This document shows, one piece after another, positions 40,995-50,213 of a stretch of DNA of 64,000 nt (position 1 is its first letter; the number at the start of each line of letters is the position of its first letter). Location: the NCBI GenBank assembly GCA_963755815.1, contig CAVWLF010000008.1, positions 62,001-126,000 on the forward strand, written 5' to 3'. Made by a program: the position numbers and the translations under genes. This DNA is from Palsa-506 sp963755815 (lineage in GTDB: Bacteria; Actinomycetota; Actinomycetes; Streptosporangiales; Streptosporangiaceae). Below the pieces are notes generated by a model that did not search any database, was not told the DNA's origin, and saw only the letters and a program-made list of their open reading frames with translations.

Positions 40995-42704
40995 CTAGCT
41001 GCCTCCTGACGCGCTGCTTTTCGACCGGCTGCCCTTCGACGAGCTGCCCTTCGATGGGCTGACCTTCGATGGGCTGCCCTTCGACGAGCTGCCCTTCGAC
41101 GAGCTGACCTTCGACGGGCTGCCGTCCGGCTCCTTGCCGTCCGGCAGGTACCAGCGGTACGGCGCGATCAGCCGGTCCGCCGAGTCGGGCCCCCAGGTGC
41201 CGGGGGAGTAGAGCTCCACTGGCGGCGGGTCGTCCAGCAGCGGGGCGGAGATCTCCCACACCCGCTCGATCCCGTCCGCGCGGGTGAAAAGCGACTGGTC
41301 GCCCAGCATGGCCAGCAGGAGCAGCCGCTCATAGGCTTCTAGCCCGTGCTTCCGGCCGAACGAGTCGTCGTAGCGGAAGGTCATCTCCGTCTCGCCGAGG
41401 TGCATCCCCGGGCCGGGCTGCTTGGCCAGGAAGCGGAGGGTGATCCAGCCCGGATCATCAAAGTCGATGACCAGCTGGTTTCCCTTCGCCCGGTGCATGG
41501 CCCGCGTCTCGTCTCCGAACATCTGCATGACCGGCGCCCGGAGGGTTAGCGTGATCACCTGGCGGCGCTGCGGGAGTGACTTTCCCGACCGCAGGTAGAA
41601 GGGCACGTTGGCCCAGCGCCAGTTGTCCACCTCGACGCGCAAGGCGGCGAATGTCTCGGTCTGCGAGGTGGCCGAGACGCCCGGCTCGTCCCGGTAGCCC
41701 GCGTACTGGCCGCGGACGACGTGCGCCACGTCGAGCGGCCTGATCGCGTCGAAGACCTTGCCCTTCTCATCCCGCAGCGACTTCGCGGCCATCGACGTCG
41801 GCGGCTCCATCGCGACGAACCCCAGCACCTGGAACAAATGCGTCACGATCATGTCCCGGAACGCGCCGGTGCCCTCGAAAAACTGGGCGCGGCCCTCGAT
41901 GCCGATCTCCTCCGGCACGTCGATCTGCACGTGGCTGATGTGCTGGCGGTCCCAGATCGGCTCCAGGAACCCGTTGGCGAAACGGAGGGCGAGGATGTTG
42001 TCGATGGACTCCTTGCCGAGGAAGTGGTCGATCCGGAATATCTGCGACTCGTCGAAGACCGCATGGATCGTCTCGTTCAGCTTCTTAGCCGAGGCGAGAT
42101 CGGTGCCGAACGGCTTCTCGACGATCACGCGCGAGTTCGCGGTCGCGAGGCCCGAGTCGCCGAGCATCCCGACGACCGACGCGAAGGCGGCCGGCGGCAC
42201 GGCCAGGTGGAAAAGGCGGCGTGGCTGGCCGCCGATCTCCTTCTCGGCCGCGTTGACCGCAGCGACCAGCGGTGCCGTATCACCCGGGTCGGCCGCGGCG
42301 AAGTGCAGCGCGGCCGCGAACGCCTTCCAGGCGGACCCGGTCGGCTTGGAGTTGCCGAACTCGGCCACGGCATCCTTCGCGTGCTTGCGAAAGTCGTCGT
42401 CGCTGAGCGCGGACGAGGCCGGCGCCGAGCCGATGACCTGATAGCCCTCCGGCATCAGCCCGGCCTTGACCAGGTGGAAGAGGCCAGGCAGCAGCTTCCG
42501 CCGGGCCAGGTCTCCGGTGGCGCCGAACAGGACTATGACGTGGTTATCAGGGCGGGGCACCGTCATCGGGCGGCGCCCCGCCGCCGTGCTGGCCGGCTTT
42601 GCCGTGCTGGCTGGCTTCGCTGCGCGGCCGGGCTTTGCTTTGCTGGCTGGTTTCGCTGCGCTGGCTGGCTTCCCGGTCCGGCCGGGCTTCGCGGCCGGGC
42701 TCAC
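40995..42704 (-). CDS. zwf: Glucose-6-phosphate 1-dehydrogenase with repetitive tails
   Basis: 569 residues from a GTG; an ATG at 42566 would remove the N-terminal tail. The NADP loop is VLFGATGDLARRKLLPGL and the catalytic motif RIDHFLGKES is intact, as are the substrate segments VIVEKPFGTDL and NVPFYLRSGKSLP. It oxidises glucose 6-phosphate to the lactone with NADP. Unusual are about 40 extra residues at each end: an N-terminal KPA(S)-type repeat and a C-terminal run of 15-bp-encoded SSKGS units. Both are lysine-rich and presumably disordered. It lies 44 bp after the alcohol dehydrogenase gene, at the end of the cluster. No opcA or pgl is adjacent. Confidence 0.92.
   Translation of the reverse strand: MSPAAKPGRTGKPASAAKPASKAKPGRAAKPASTAKPASTAAGRRPMTVPRPDNHVIVLFGATGDLARRKLLPGLFHLVKAGLMPEGYQVIGSAPASSALSDDDFRKHAKDAVAEFGNSKPTGSAWKAFAAALHFAAADPGDTAPLVAAVNAAEKEIGGQPRRLFHLAVPPAAFASVVGMLGDSGLATANSRVIVEKPFGTDLASAKKLNETIHAVFDESQIFRIDHFLGKESIDNILALRFANGFLEPIWDRQHISHVQIDVPEEIGIEGRAQFFEGTGAFRDMIVTHLFQVLGFVAMEPPTSMAAKSLRDEKGKVFDAIRPLDVAHVVRGQYAGYRDEPGVSATSQTETFAALRVEVDNWRWANVPFYLRSGKSLPQRRQVITLTLRAPVMQMFGDETRAMHRAKGNQLVIDFDDPGWITLRFLAKQPGPGMHLGETEMTFRYDDSFGRKHGLEAYERLLLLAMLGDQSLFTRADGIERVWEISAPLLDDPPPVELYSPGTWGPDSADRLIAPYRWYLPDGKEPDGSPSKVSSSKGSSSKGSPSKVSPSKGSSSKGSRSKSSASGGS
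41013..41117. repeat. Seven 15-bp in-frame repeats at the zwf 3' end
   Basis: Seven 15-bp units of type GCTGCCCTTCGACGA (plus strand) encode the SSKGS/SPSKV tail of G6PD. Units differ by up to three bases. Confidence 0.85.
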
Positions 42705-42748
42705 GGGCGGGCCGCCTTCGGTCGCGCGGGCTTCGCTGGGTGCATGCC

Positions 42749-43783
42749 TTATCTTCCCGCGAGCGGGTGGATCACCGTCACCCCGGGGGTACTGGCCGTG
42801 CCCATCGCGGCCAGCGCGGCGGGCACCTCGCTCAGCCCGATGATCCGGGTCACCAGGTCGCCCGGCCGCACCGCGCCGGAGCCGACGAGTTCGAGCATCC
42901 CGGGATACTCATGCGCCGCCATCCCGTGACTGCCCAGCCACTGCAGTTCCCGGCTGATCAGCGCCGTCAGGTCGAGGGTGACGTCACCGGGCAGCAGCCC
43001 GATCTGCACGTGCCGGCCACGTGGCCGCAGGCACTCCAGTGCCGACTGCGCCACCTGCGCCGAGCCGATGGCGTCGATGCTGAGCTGCGCGCCGCCACCG
43101 GTGATCTCCCGCACATATCCGGCCGCGCCGGGACCGGCGTCCCGGGTGTGCGCCGCCCCGTGCCGCGCGGCCAGCGCGAGCGCGGCCGGGCTGATATCGA
43201 TCGCGATCACCTCGGCGCCCGACGCGGCCGCGATCATCACCGCCGCGAGCCCGGCGCCGCCGCAGCCGAATACCGCCACCTGATCGCCGGCCGCGACCCG
43301 CCCGACCTGCCGGACGGCGCGGTACGCGGTGGCGAAGCGGCAGCCCAGGCTGGCCGCCTCGTCGAAGCCGAGGCGGTCGGGCAGCCGGACGAGGTTGACC
43401 TGCGCCCACGGGACCGCGACGTACTCGGCGAACGAGCCCCAGTAGCTGAACCCGGGCTGCTCCTGATTGAGGCAGACCTGCTGGTTGCCGTCCCGGCACT
43501 GCTCGCAGGCACCGCAGGCGCAGACGAACGGAACCGTCACCCGGTCCCCGGCCGACCAGCCGCGCACATCCCGCCCGGCTGCGACGATCGTCCCGGCGAT
43601 CTCGTGCCCGGGCACATGCGGCAGCCGGATGTCCGGGTCGTGGCCCTGCCAGCCGTGCCAGTCGCTGCGGCACAGCCCGGTGGCCGCCACCCGCAGCACG
43701 ACCCCGTGGTCGGGGGCCACCGGGTCCGGCACGTCCGCTACGGCCGGGCTGACCCCGAACTGCTCCACCAGAATCGCGCGCAT
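42749..43783 (-). CDS. Zinc-dependent alcohol dehydrogenase (MDR superfamily)
   Basis: 344 residues. Catalytic zinc residues Cys38 (ATGLCRSDWHG) and His60-Glu61 (PGHEIAG) are present. The structural zinc site is complete (Cys90, 93, 96 and 104 in CACGACEQCRDGNQQVC). The NAD loop is VAVFGCGGAGLAAV. It follows class III/threonine-dehydrogenase-like enzymes, but the substrate is not evident. Head of a same-strand pair with zwf (44-bp gap). Confidence 0.9.
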   Translation of the reverse strand: MRAILVEQFGVSPAVADVPDPVAPDHGVVLRVAATGLCRSDWHGWQGHDPDIRLPHVPGHEIAGTIVAAGRDVRGWSAGDRVTVPFVCACGACEQCRDGNQQVCLNQEQPGFSYWGSFAEYVAVPWAQVNLVRLPDRLGFDEAASLGCRFATAYRAVRQVGRVAAGDQVAVFGCGGAGLAAVMIAAASGAEVIAIDISPAALALAARHGAAHTRDAGPGAAGYVREITGGGAQLSIDAIGSAQVAQSALECLRPRGRHVQIGLLPGDVTLDLTALISRELQWLGSHGMAAHEYPGMLELVGSGAVRPGDLVTRIIGLSEVPAALAAMGTASTPGVTVIHPLAGR

Positions 43784-43872
43784 GCCGCCATCCTGCCGCG
43801 CGGTCCCGGGCCGTGGTCAGCGGGACGCGTAAAGCGCCTGCTCGAAGTGGGGTGTTACGGGGAGGCGGTAAC

Positions 43873-45372
43873 GTGGCCGCTGTGCTGGCCCCCACCGACG
43901 AATCCGGCATTCCGGAGCGGCAGGCGGCCCGCCCGGCCCGCGGTCTGGTCTCGCTGCGGCCGCTCCGGCATCGCAGCTTCGCGCTGCTTTGGGCGGCGGG
44001 GCTCGTTTCCTATATCGGATCCTGGATGCAGACCGTCGCCGTCGGCGCCCTGGTCATCACGCAGACCGGCCAGGCGACCTGGGCCGTCCTGGTCGCCGCC
44101 GGAGCATTCCTGCCCATCGGCCTGCTGTCGCCGATCGGCGGCGCCCTGGCCGACCGGCTGCCGCGGCGGCCGGTACTCGTCATCGGGAACCTCGCCGCGG
44201 CGGCGAGCGCCGTCGTGCTGGCGGCGCTGGTGGCGGCCGGTCATGACAACCCGGCCGCGCTCGTCCTGCTGGTCACGCTGCAGGGGTCGGCGTCCGCCCT
44301 GGTCGGGCCCTTCCAGCAGGCGATCCTGCCGGACCTGGTGCCCAAGCAAGAGTTCCTGGCCGCCATCTCGCTCAATTCCGCCCAGTTCAATCTCGGCCGC
44401 ATCGCCGGCCCGGCCCTGGCCGGGGCCACGGTGGCCGCATTCGGCTATCCGGTGGCGTTCGAGGCCAACGCGGCGTCGTTTCTCGCGGTCGTGGTCGCGC
44501 TCGCCTTCGTCCGGCTCGCGCCGCCGGGCGGCGCGACCGCGGGCCTGTTCGCCTCGCTGCGATCGGGCTTCCGGGCCGCGCGACGGGAGCCGTCCTGCTG
44601 GGCCGCCATTGTCACGATCGCCGTGGTCGCCTTCGTCGCCTCGCCGTTCATCGCCCTGGTCCCGGTGATGGCCCACCACCTCACCGGCGGCGGCGCCCGC
44701 GCGGTCGCGCAGACGACCGGGCTGCTCACGACCGCGCAGGGCGTCGGCGCGGTGGCGGGCGCGCTCGCGCTCGCGCCGCTGGCGGCCCGGTTCGGCCGGG
44801 GCCGCGTGCTCGGCGGGAGCCTGGTCCTGCTCCCGGTGGCGCTGGTGGCTTACAGCACATCGCGGACGCCCTGGTGGGGCGCCGCCACGCTGTTCGCCGT
44901 CGGGCTGGTGTACATCGGCGTGCTGTCCGGCCTCTCCACCGTCGTCCAGCTCCGGGCCCCGCAGGCGTACCGGGGCCGGGTGCTCAGCTTCTACCTGGTC
45001 GCTCTCGGCGTGGCCTATCCGGTCGGCTCGCTGGTGCAGGGACCGGTGATCGACCGGATCGGGATCGGCTGGACCACCGCGGCATCCGCGGTGCTGCTCG
45101 CGCTGGTGATGGCGGCCGTCGCGATCTGGCGGCCCGCCATGGTGCGGGCCATCACCACGCTGCCGGACGTGCCGCTGCCCGACCGGGGCCTGCCGGGCGG
45201 GGAACCGCCGGGCGGGGAACCGCCGGGCGGGGACCGGCCGGACGGGCCGCCGGCCCCGCCCGGCTTAGGCCGCGAGCCGCGAGTAGTGGCTGGCGTCGCC
45301 CTTGCGCACGACGCTGGTGTCGCCGCTGATGCCGACCGGGATATCGCCCGCGATGGTGATCCGGTGCAGTAG
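43873..45372 (+). CDS. MFS transporter (DHA3, enterobactin-exporter EntS-like)
   Basis: 499 residues from a GTG with GGGGAGG 7 bp upstream; 12 helices. Motif A appears as GGALADRLPRRPVLV. After the last helix the protein enters a Pro/Gly repeat (PGGEP three times) and then about 35 residues read antisense through the 3' end of the tauD-like gene, overlapping it by 108 bp. That tail is probably a recent read-through caused by loss of the original stop. Substrate unknown. Confidence 0.85.
   Translation: MAAVLAPTDESGIPERQAARPARGLVSLRPLRHRSFALLWAAGLVSYIGSWMQTVAVGALVITQTGQATWAVLVAAGAFLPIGLLSPIGGALADRLPRRPVLVIGNLAAAASAVVLAALVAAGHDNPAALVLLVTLQGSASALVGPFQQAILPDLVPKQEFLAAISLNSAQFNLGRIAGPALAGATVAAFGYPVAFEANAASFLAVVVALAFVRLAPPGGATAGLFASLRSGFRAARREPSCWAAIVTIAVVAFVASPFIALVPVMAHHLTGGGARAVAQTTGLLTTAQGVGAVAGALALAPLAARFGRGRVLGGSLVLLPVALVAYSTSRTPWWGAATLFAVGLVYIGVLSGLSTVVQLRAPQAYRGRVLSFYLVALGVAYPVGSLVQGPVIDRIGIGWTTAASAVLLALVMAAVAIWRPAMVRAITTLPDVPLPDRGLPGGEPPGGEPPGGDRPDGPPAPPGLGREPRVVAGVALAHDAGVAADADRDIARDGDPVQ
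45193..45237. repeat. 15-bp repeat in the MFS C-terminal coding end
   Basis: CCGGGCGGGGAACCG twice, plus a third diverged copy, encoding PGGEP PGGEP PGGD. Confidence 0.85.
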
Positions 45373-46224
45373 CCGCGGCAGGCTGTCGTAGTCGGCCACC
45401 GCATAGTGCTGGGTGGCCCGGTTGTCCCAGATGGCCATGTCACCGTCGCGCCAGGTCCAGCGCACCGTGTTCTCCAGCCGGGTGATGTGCCGCTGCAGCA
45501 CGGCGAACAGGTCGTTGAAGTCAGCCGTGCTCAGGCCGGTGAATGAGCGGACGAAGTGGCCCAGCAGCAAGGTCGGCTCGCCGGTCTCCGGGTGGATCCG
45601 GACCACCGGGTGCTCGGTCTCGAATTCCAGGTGCCGGAACTGCTCCCGGTAATCCTGTTCCCGGACGTCGATACCGCCGATCTGCGGGCGCTCGGCGGCA
45701 TAGTCATACCGGTTGGTATGCACCGCGCGCAGCCCGCCGACCAGCGCCTTCAGCGCCGGATGCAGCCGGCGGTAGGCCTCGGCGGTGTTGGCCCAGACGG
45801 TGCTCCCGCCGTACGGCGGCAGGGTGATCGCGCGCAGCAGGCTGATCGCCGGGACCCGGTCAACGAACGTGACGTCGGTGTGCCAGCTGTTGGCCTTGCC
45901 CTGCTCGGAGTCGATCGGCAGGATGGCCTGGCCGTCACCGGACACGGTCGGATGCGGCCTGGTGGTCGCGCCGAGCAGGCGGGCGAAGGCGAGCTGGTCG
46001 GCGTCGGTGGCGTGGAACTGGTCGCGCAGGAACACGACCTTGTGGCGGAGCAGCGCGGCCCGTAGCTCGGTCACGGCGGCCGGGCCGGCCTCGCCGCCGA
46101 TGCGGATCCCGCCGATCACGGCACCGATGGAGCCGCCCACCTGGGTGACGTCGATGTGCTGGTAGCGGCCGGGCGCGGGCGAGCCGTCAGGGCGGGCGGC
46201 TGGGTGATCCTGGACCTGGGTCAT
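45265..46224 (-). CDS. TauD/TfdA-family 2-oxoglutarate/Fe(II) dioxygenase
   Basis: 319 residues. The iron triad is complete: His115 and Asp117 (ANSWHTDVTFVDR) and His273 (NRATQHYAV); Arg288 (LLHRITIAG) binds 2-oxoglutarate. TauD and TfdA relatives hydroxylate taurine, alkylsulfates or aryloxyacetates; the ILPIDSEQG region is seen in alkylsulfatase/taurine-type enzymes but does not identify the substrate. It is convergent with, and overlaps, the MFS gene. A TTGACT hexamer occurs 70 bp upstream on its strand without a clear -10 partner. Confidence 0.88.
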   Translation of the reverse strand: MTQVQDHPAARPDGSPAPGRYQHIDVTQVGGSIGAVIGGIRIGGEAGPAAVTELRAALLRHKVVFLRDQFHATDADQLAFARLLGATTRPHPTVSGDGQAILPIDSEQGKANSWHTDVTFVDRVPAISLLRAITLPPYGGSTVWANTAEAYRRLHPALKALVGGLRAVHTNRYDYAAERPQIGGIDVREQDYREQFRHLEFETEHPVVRIHPETGEPTLLLGHFVRSFTGLSTADFNDLFAVLQRHITRLENTVRWTWRDGDMAIWDNRATQHYAVADYDSLPRLLHRITIAGDIPVGISGDTSVVRKGDASHYSRLAA

Positions 46225-46331
46225 GCGAGTGGCACCTTTCGGCTGGCTGGTCTCTGCTAGCCAACCTGCGCCGCTCCGGCCCTAAAGTCAAGTATTACGG
46301 TAGGAAAAATATGAAACAGGATGCAGGCCCG

Positions 46332-47366
46332 TTACACCTTCTTCTCGGCGTGGCCGCCGAACTCGCTGCGCATCGCGGACAGGATCTTGTCGGTGAACTC
46401 GCCGAGGCCGCGGGACTCGAACCGCTCGATCAGCGCGGCCGTGATGACCGGAGCGGGAACGCCCTCGTCGACCGCGGCCAGCACGGTCCAGCGGCCCTCG
46501 CCGGAGTCCGAGACGCGGCCCTCGAAGTCATCCAGCTGCGGCGACCTGGCCAGCGCGTCCGCCGTCAGGTCAACCAGCCAGGAGCCGACCACCGAACCGC
46601 GCCTCCATACCTCGGCCACCTCGGCGACATCGATGTCGTACTGGTAGAACTCGGGGTCACGCAGGGGAGTGGTCTCGGCGTCGGCGGAGGACACATCCGC
46701 CTGGCCGATGTTGGCGTGCTTGATGATGGACAGGCCCTCGGCGATCGCGGCCATCATGCCGTACTCGATGCCGTTGTGGACCATCTTGACGAAGTGCCCG
46801 GCCCCGCTCGGCCCGCAGTGCAGGTAGCCGTCCGGGGCGGTGCCGGTCGTCTTGGTCCGGCCGGGGGTGGGCTCGGCGCTGCTGAAGCCGGGCGCGATGC
46901 TGGCCCAGATCGGGTCCAGCCGCTCGACCGGCTCGTCCTCGCCGCCGATCATCAGGCAGAAGCCGCGGTCCAGGCCGAACACCCCGCCGGACGTGCCGCA
47001 GTCCAGGTAGTGGATCTGCTTCGGCTTCAGCTGCTTCGCCCGGATGATGTCATCCCGGTAGTACGAATTCCCGCCGTCGATCACGGCATCGCCCGGCTCC
47101 AGCAGCCCGGCCAGCTCGTCCAGGACCGGGCCGGTCACGGCGGCGGGCAGCATCATCCAGGCGGCCCTGGGCTTGTCCAGCTTGGCGACGAAGTCCGCGA
47201 GCGATGTCGCGCCGGTCGCGCCCTCGCTCTCCAGCTGCTTCACGTGATCCGGCGTGTGGTCATAGACGACGCAGTGGTGGCCGTCCCGGGTCAGCCGGCG
47301 GACCAGGTTCGCGCCCATCCGCCCGAGCCCGATCATGCCGAGCTGCATGGGCCTGTCGGTTGTCAT
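46332..47366 (-). CDS. gnd: 6-phosphogluconate dehydrogenase (decarboxylating), short GndA type
   Basis: 344 residues, the short type found in actinobacteria (long enzymes have about 470). Cofactor loop LGMIGLGRMGANLVRRL, substrate segment VIDGGNSYYRDD, catalytic Lys region GAGHFVKMVHNGIEYGMM. It oxidises 6-phosphogluconate to ribulose 5-phosphate. The start may be the ATG at 47366 or a later MQLGMIG. Located 25 bp downstream of pgi on the same strand, so co-transcribed. Confidence 0.92.
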   Translation of the reverse strand: MTTDRPMQLGMIGLGRMGANLVRRLTRDGHHCVVYDHTPDHVKQLESEGATGATSLADFVAKLDKPRAAWMMLPAAVTGPVLDELAGLLEPGDAVIDGGNSYYRDDIIRAKQLKPKQIHYLDCGTSGGVFGLDRGFCLMIGGEDEPVERLDPIWASIAPGFSSAEPTPGRTKTTGTAPDGYLHCGPSGAGHFVKMVHNGIEYGMMAAIAEGLSIIKHANIGQADVSSADAETTPLRDPEFYQYDIDVAEVAEVWRRGSVVGSWLVDLTADALARSPQLDDFEGRVSDSGEGRWTVLAAVDEGVPAPVITAALIERFESRGLGEFTDKILSAMRSEFGGHAEKKV

Positions 47367-47391
47367 TGCTGCTCTCCTCGCTGTTGGCCCG

Positions 47392-49020
47392 CTAGCTCTT
47401 CAGGCTGCGGTAGTGCCGGATCAGGGCATTGGTGGACGAGTCATGGGCCAGCTCGGGCTCGGCCGCGCTTTCCAGCTCGGGGATGATCGCCGCGGCCAGC
47501 ACCTTGCCGAGCTCGACCCCCCACTGGTCGAAGGAGTCGATTCCCCAGATCGTGCCCTGGGTGAACACGCTGTGCTCGTACAGCGCGACCAGCGCGCCGA
47601 GCAGGTGGGGGGTCAGCTTCTCGGCCAGCAGGACATTGGTCGGCCGGTTGCCCTGCATCACCCGGTGCGGCGCTACCTCCGGCGCGGTGCCCTCGGCCAG
47701 CACCTGCTCCTCGGTCTTGCCGAACGCCAGCGCCTGGGCCTGCGCGAATACGTTGGAGGACAGGATGTCGTGATGGTCGCCCAGCGGGTTGAGGCTCTTG
47801 CCGAAGCCGATCAGGTCCACCGGGATCAGCTTCGTGCCCTGATGAATGAGCTGGTAGAAGCTGTGCTGGCCGTTGGTGCCCGGCTCGCCCCAGTAGACCG
47901 CCCCGGTCTGGTAATCGACGGTGGTCCCGTCCAGCGTCACGTGCTTGCCGTTGGATTCCATCGTCAGCTGCTGCAGGTAGGCGGGGAGCCGCTTGAGGTA
48001 CTGCTCGTACGGCATCACGCCGGCGGTCTGCGCGTCGAAGAAGTCCCCGTACCAGACGGAGAGCAGCCCCATCAGCGCCGGCAGGTTCTGGCCGAGCGGG
48101 GCGGTGCGGAAATGCTCGTCCATCTCGTGGAACCCGGCCAGCAGCTCGCCGTAATGGCCGGGGCCGATAGCGAGCATGGTGGACAGGCCGATGGCCGAGT
48201 CCATCGAGTACCGGCCGCCGACCCAGTCCCAGAAGCCGAACATGTTCGCCGTGTCGATGCCGAACTCGGCCACCCGCTCGGCGTTCGTCGAGACGGCGAC
48301 GAAATGCTTGGCCACGGCCGCGTCGTCGCCCAGCTGGCCGACCACCCAGTCCCGCGCCGACCGGGCGTTGGTCAGGGTCTCCAGGGTGCCGAACGTCTTG
48401 GACGAGATGATGAACAGCGTCTCGTCGGCGTACAGGTCGCGGGTCGCCTCGACGAAGTCGGTGGCATCGACGTTGGAGACGAAGCGGAACGTCAGGTCAC
48501 GACGGCTGTAGTAGCGCAGCGCCTCGTAGGCCATCACCGGCCCGAGGTCGGAGCCGCCGATGCCGACGTTGATGATGTTCCTGATCGGCTTGCCGGTGAA
48601 GCCCTGCCACTGACCGGACCGGACCCGCCCGGCGAAGTCAGCCATCCGGTCCAGCACCTCGTGCACCTGCGCGACCACGTCGGTGCCGTCGACGATGAGC
48701 GAGCTGCCCTTGGGCATCCGCAGCGCCACGTGCAGGACCGACCGGCCCTCCGAGGTGTTGACCGGCGCGCCGGCGAACATCATGTCCCGGCGCTGCTCCA
48801 GCTCTGACTCGCCGGCCAGGGCGATCAGCAGCCGCAGCGTCTCATCGGTGACCCGGTTCTTCGAGTAATCCAGATAGAGGCCGGCCGCCTCGGCGGTCAG
48901 CCGCTCGCCCCGGCCCGGATCCTCGGCGAATAGCTCCCGCAGGTGGCGGCCGCCGATCTCGGCGTGATGCTGCTCCAGCGCCTTCCACGACGGGCGCTCG
49001 CGAAGCGGGATGGTCGGCAT
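47392..49020 (-). CDS. pgi: Glucose-6-phosphate isomerase
   Basis: 542 residues. PGI signature segments are present: NVGIGGSDLGPVMAYEAL, FVSNVDATDF, ISSKTFGTLETL and the active-site block VGGRYSMDSAIGL, with the later SFDQWGVELGKVLA. It interconverts glucose 6-phosphate and fructose 6-phosphate, feeding both glycolysis and the pentose phosphate shunt. It lies between tal and gnd on one strand with short gaps. The start at 49020 follows GGAGGAC. Confidence 0.95.
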   Translation of the reverse strand: MPTIPLRERPSWKALEQHHAEIGGRHLRELFAEDPGRGERLTAEAAGLYLDYSKNRVTDETLRLLIALAGESELEQRRDMMFAGAPVNTSEGRSVLHVALRMPKGSSLIVDGTDVVAQVHEVLDRMADFAGRVRSGQWQGFTGKPIRNIINVGIGGSDLGPVMAYEALRYYSRRDLTFRFVSNVDATDFVEATRDLYADETLFIISSKTFGTLETLTNARSARDWVVGQLGDDAAVAKHFVAVSTNAERVAEFGIDTANMFGFWDWVGGRYSMDSAIGLSTMLAIGPGHYGELLAGFHEMDEHFRTAPLGQNLPALMGLLSVWYGDFFDAQTAGVMPYEQYLKRLPAYLQQLTMESNGKHVTLDGTTVDYQTGAVYWGEPGTNGQHSFYQLIHQGTKLIPVDLIGFGKSLNPLGDHHDILSSNVFAQAQALAFGKTEEQVLAEGTAPEVAPHRVMQGNRPTNVLLAEKLTPHLLGALVALYEHSVFTQGTIWGIDSFDQWGVELGKVLAAAIIPELESAAEPELAHDSSTNALIRHYRSLKS

Positions 49021-49139
49021 CTGTCGTCCTCCGGTTGGTCATCCGGCCCGGGGCCCGGGCCACTCGGGGTAGTCAGGCCGCCGGGGCCGCCGGGCAGCCG
49101 GGGCCGCCGGGGCGAACCCCGACGGCCGGTGATCGTCGC

Positions 49140-50213
49140 TCAGGTCAGCGACCTGCTCTGCGCCGCGATCCGGTCCATCAGCTCGGTCCACGAATCGACG
49201 AACGCGGTGGCGCCGTCACTCTGCAGTTTCGCGGCGAGTGCCTGCACGTCGACCCCCGCGGCGGTGAACTTGGCCAGCACCTCGTCGCAATCACCGCCGT
49301 CGGCGGGCATCGGATCGCCTACCTCGCCGTGGTCGTAGAAGGCCTCCAGCGTCTTATCCGGGATCGTGTTGATCGTGAACGGGGCCGCCAGGCCGTGCAC
49401 GTACAGCGTGTCGGACGCCTCCGGGTTCTTCGTCCCGGTGCTGGCCCAGAGCAGCCGCTGCATGCGCACGCCCGCGTTCTCCAGCCGCAGCGCCCGGTCC
49501 GAGTTGAGCAGCTCGCGGTACGCGCGGTAGGTGGCCTGCCCGACCGCGAGGCCGAGCCGGTCGGTCAGCTCAGCCGGCACCGCTTGGGCCACCGCGACGT
49601 CCCAGCGCGACATGAAGACCGACGCGACCGACGGGACGGCCGGGTCCAGGCCGGCCGCGACCCGCTGCTCCACACCCTGGAGGTAGGCGTCGGCGGCGGC
49701 CAGGTACTGCTCGGCGGAGAACAGCAGCGTGACGTTGATCGGCACCCCGGCCGCGATGGACTCGGTAATGGCCGGCAGCCCTTCCGGCGTGCCGGGAATC
49801 TTGATGAACAGGTTGGTCCGGCCCGCCCGGGCATGCAGCGCCTTGGCCGCCTCGACCGTGCGCTCGGTGTCGTGCGCGAGCAGCGGGGAGACCTCAAGGG
49901 AGACCCAGCCGTCGACGCCGTCGGTTCGCTCGTGCACGCCGAGGAACGCGTCTGCGGCACGCCGCAGGTCCTCGATGGCCAGGTCGAAGAAGAGATCCTC
50001 GCCGGAAAGCCCCTGCGCGGCCTTGGCCGCGATGGCGGCGTCGTAGTCACCCGAGCCGATCGCCTTGTCGAAGATCGACGGATTCGAGGTCAGGCCGGTC
50101 ACCGAGTAGGCGTCGATGTAGTGCTGGATCGTGCCCGCGTCGAGCAGCGCGCGGGTGATGTTGTCGAGCCAGAGGCTCTGGCCCCGCTCGTGCAGTGTCT
50201 CCGTGGCCTTCAC
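49140..50213 (-). CDS. tal: Transaldolase
   Basis: 357 residues from a GTG. The Schiff-base Lys138 in NLFIKIPGTPEG is intact, with VTGLTSNPSIFDKAI and LLFSAEQYLAAADAYLQGVE typical of actinobacterial enzymes. It transfers dihydroxyacetone units between sugar phosphates. The start overlaps the stop of the transketolase stub by 4 bp (GTGA), so coupling to tkt was ancestral. Second gene of a tkt-tal-pgi-gnd run. Confidence 0.95.
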   Translation of the reverse strand: MKATETLHERGQSLWLDNITRALLDAGTIQHYIDAYSVTGLTSNPSIFDKAIGSGDYDAAIAAKAAQGLSGEDLFFDLAIEDLRRAADAFLGVHERTDGVDGWVSLEVSPLLAHDTERTVEAAKALHARAGRTNLFIKIPGTPEGLPAITESIAAGVPINVTLLFSAEQYLAAADAYLQGVEQRVAAGLDPAVPSVASVFMSRWDVAVAQAVPAELTDRLGLAVGQATYRAYRELLNSDRALRLENAGVRMQRLLWASTGTKNPEASDTLYVHGLAAPFTINTIPDKTLEAFYDHGEVGDPMPADGGDCDEVLAKFTAAGVDVQALAAKLQSDGATAFVDSWTELMDRIAAQSRSLT

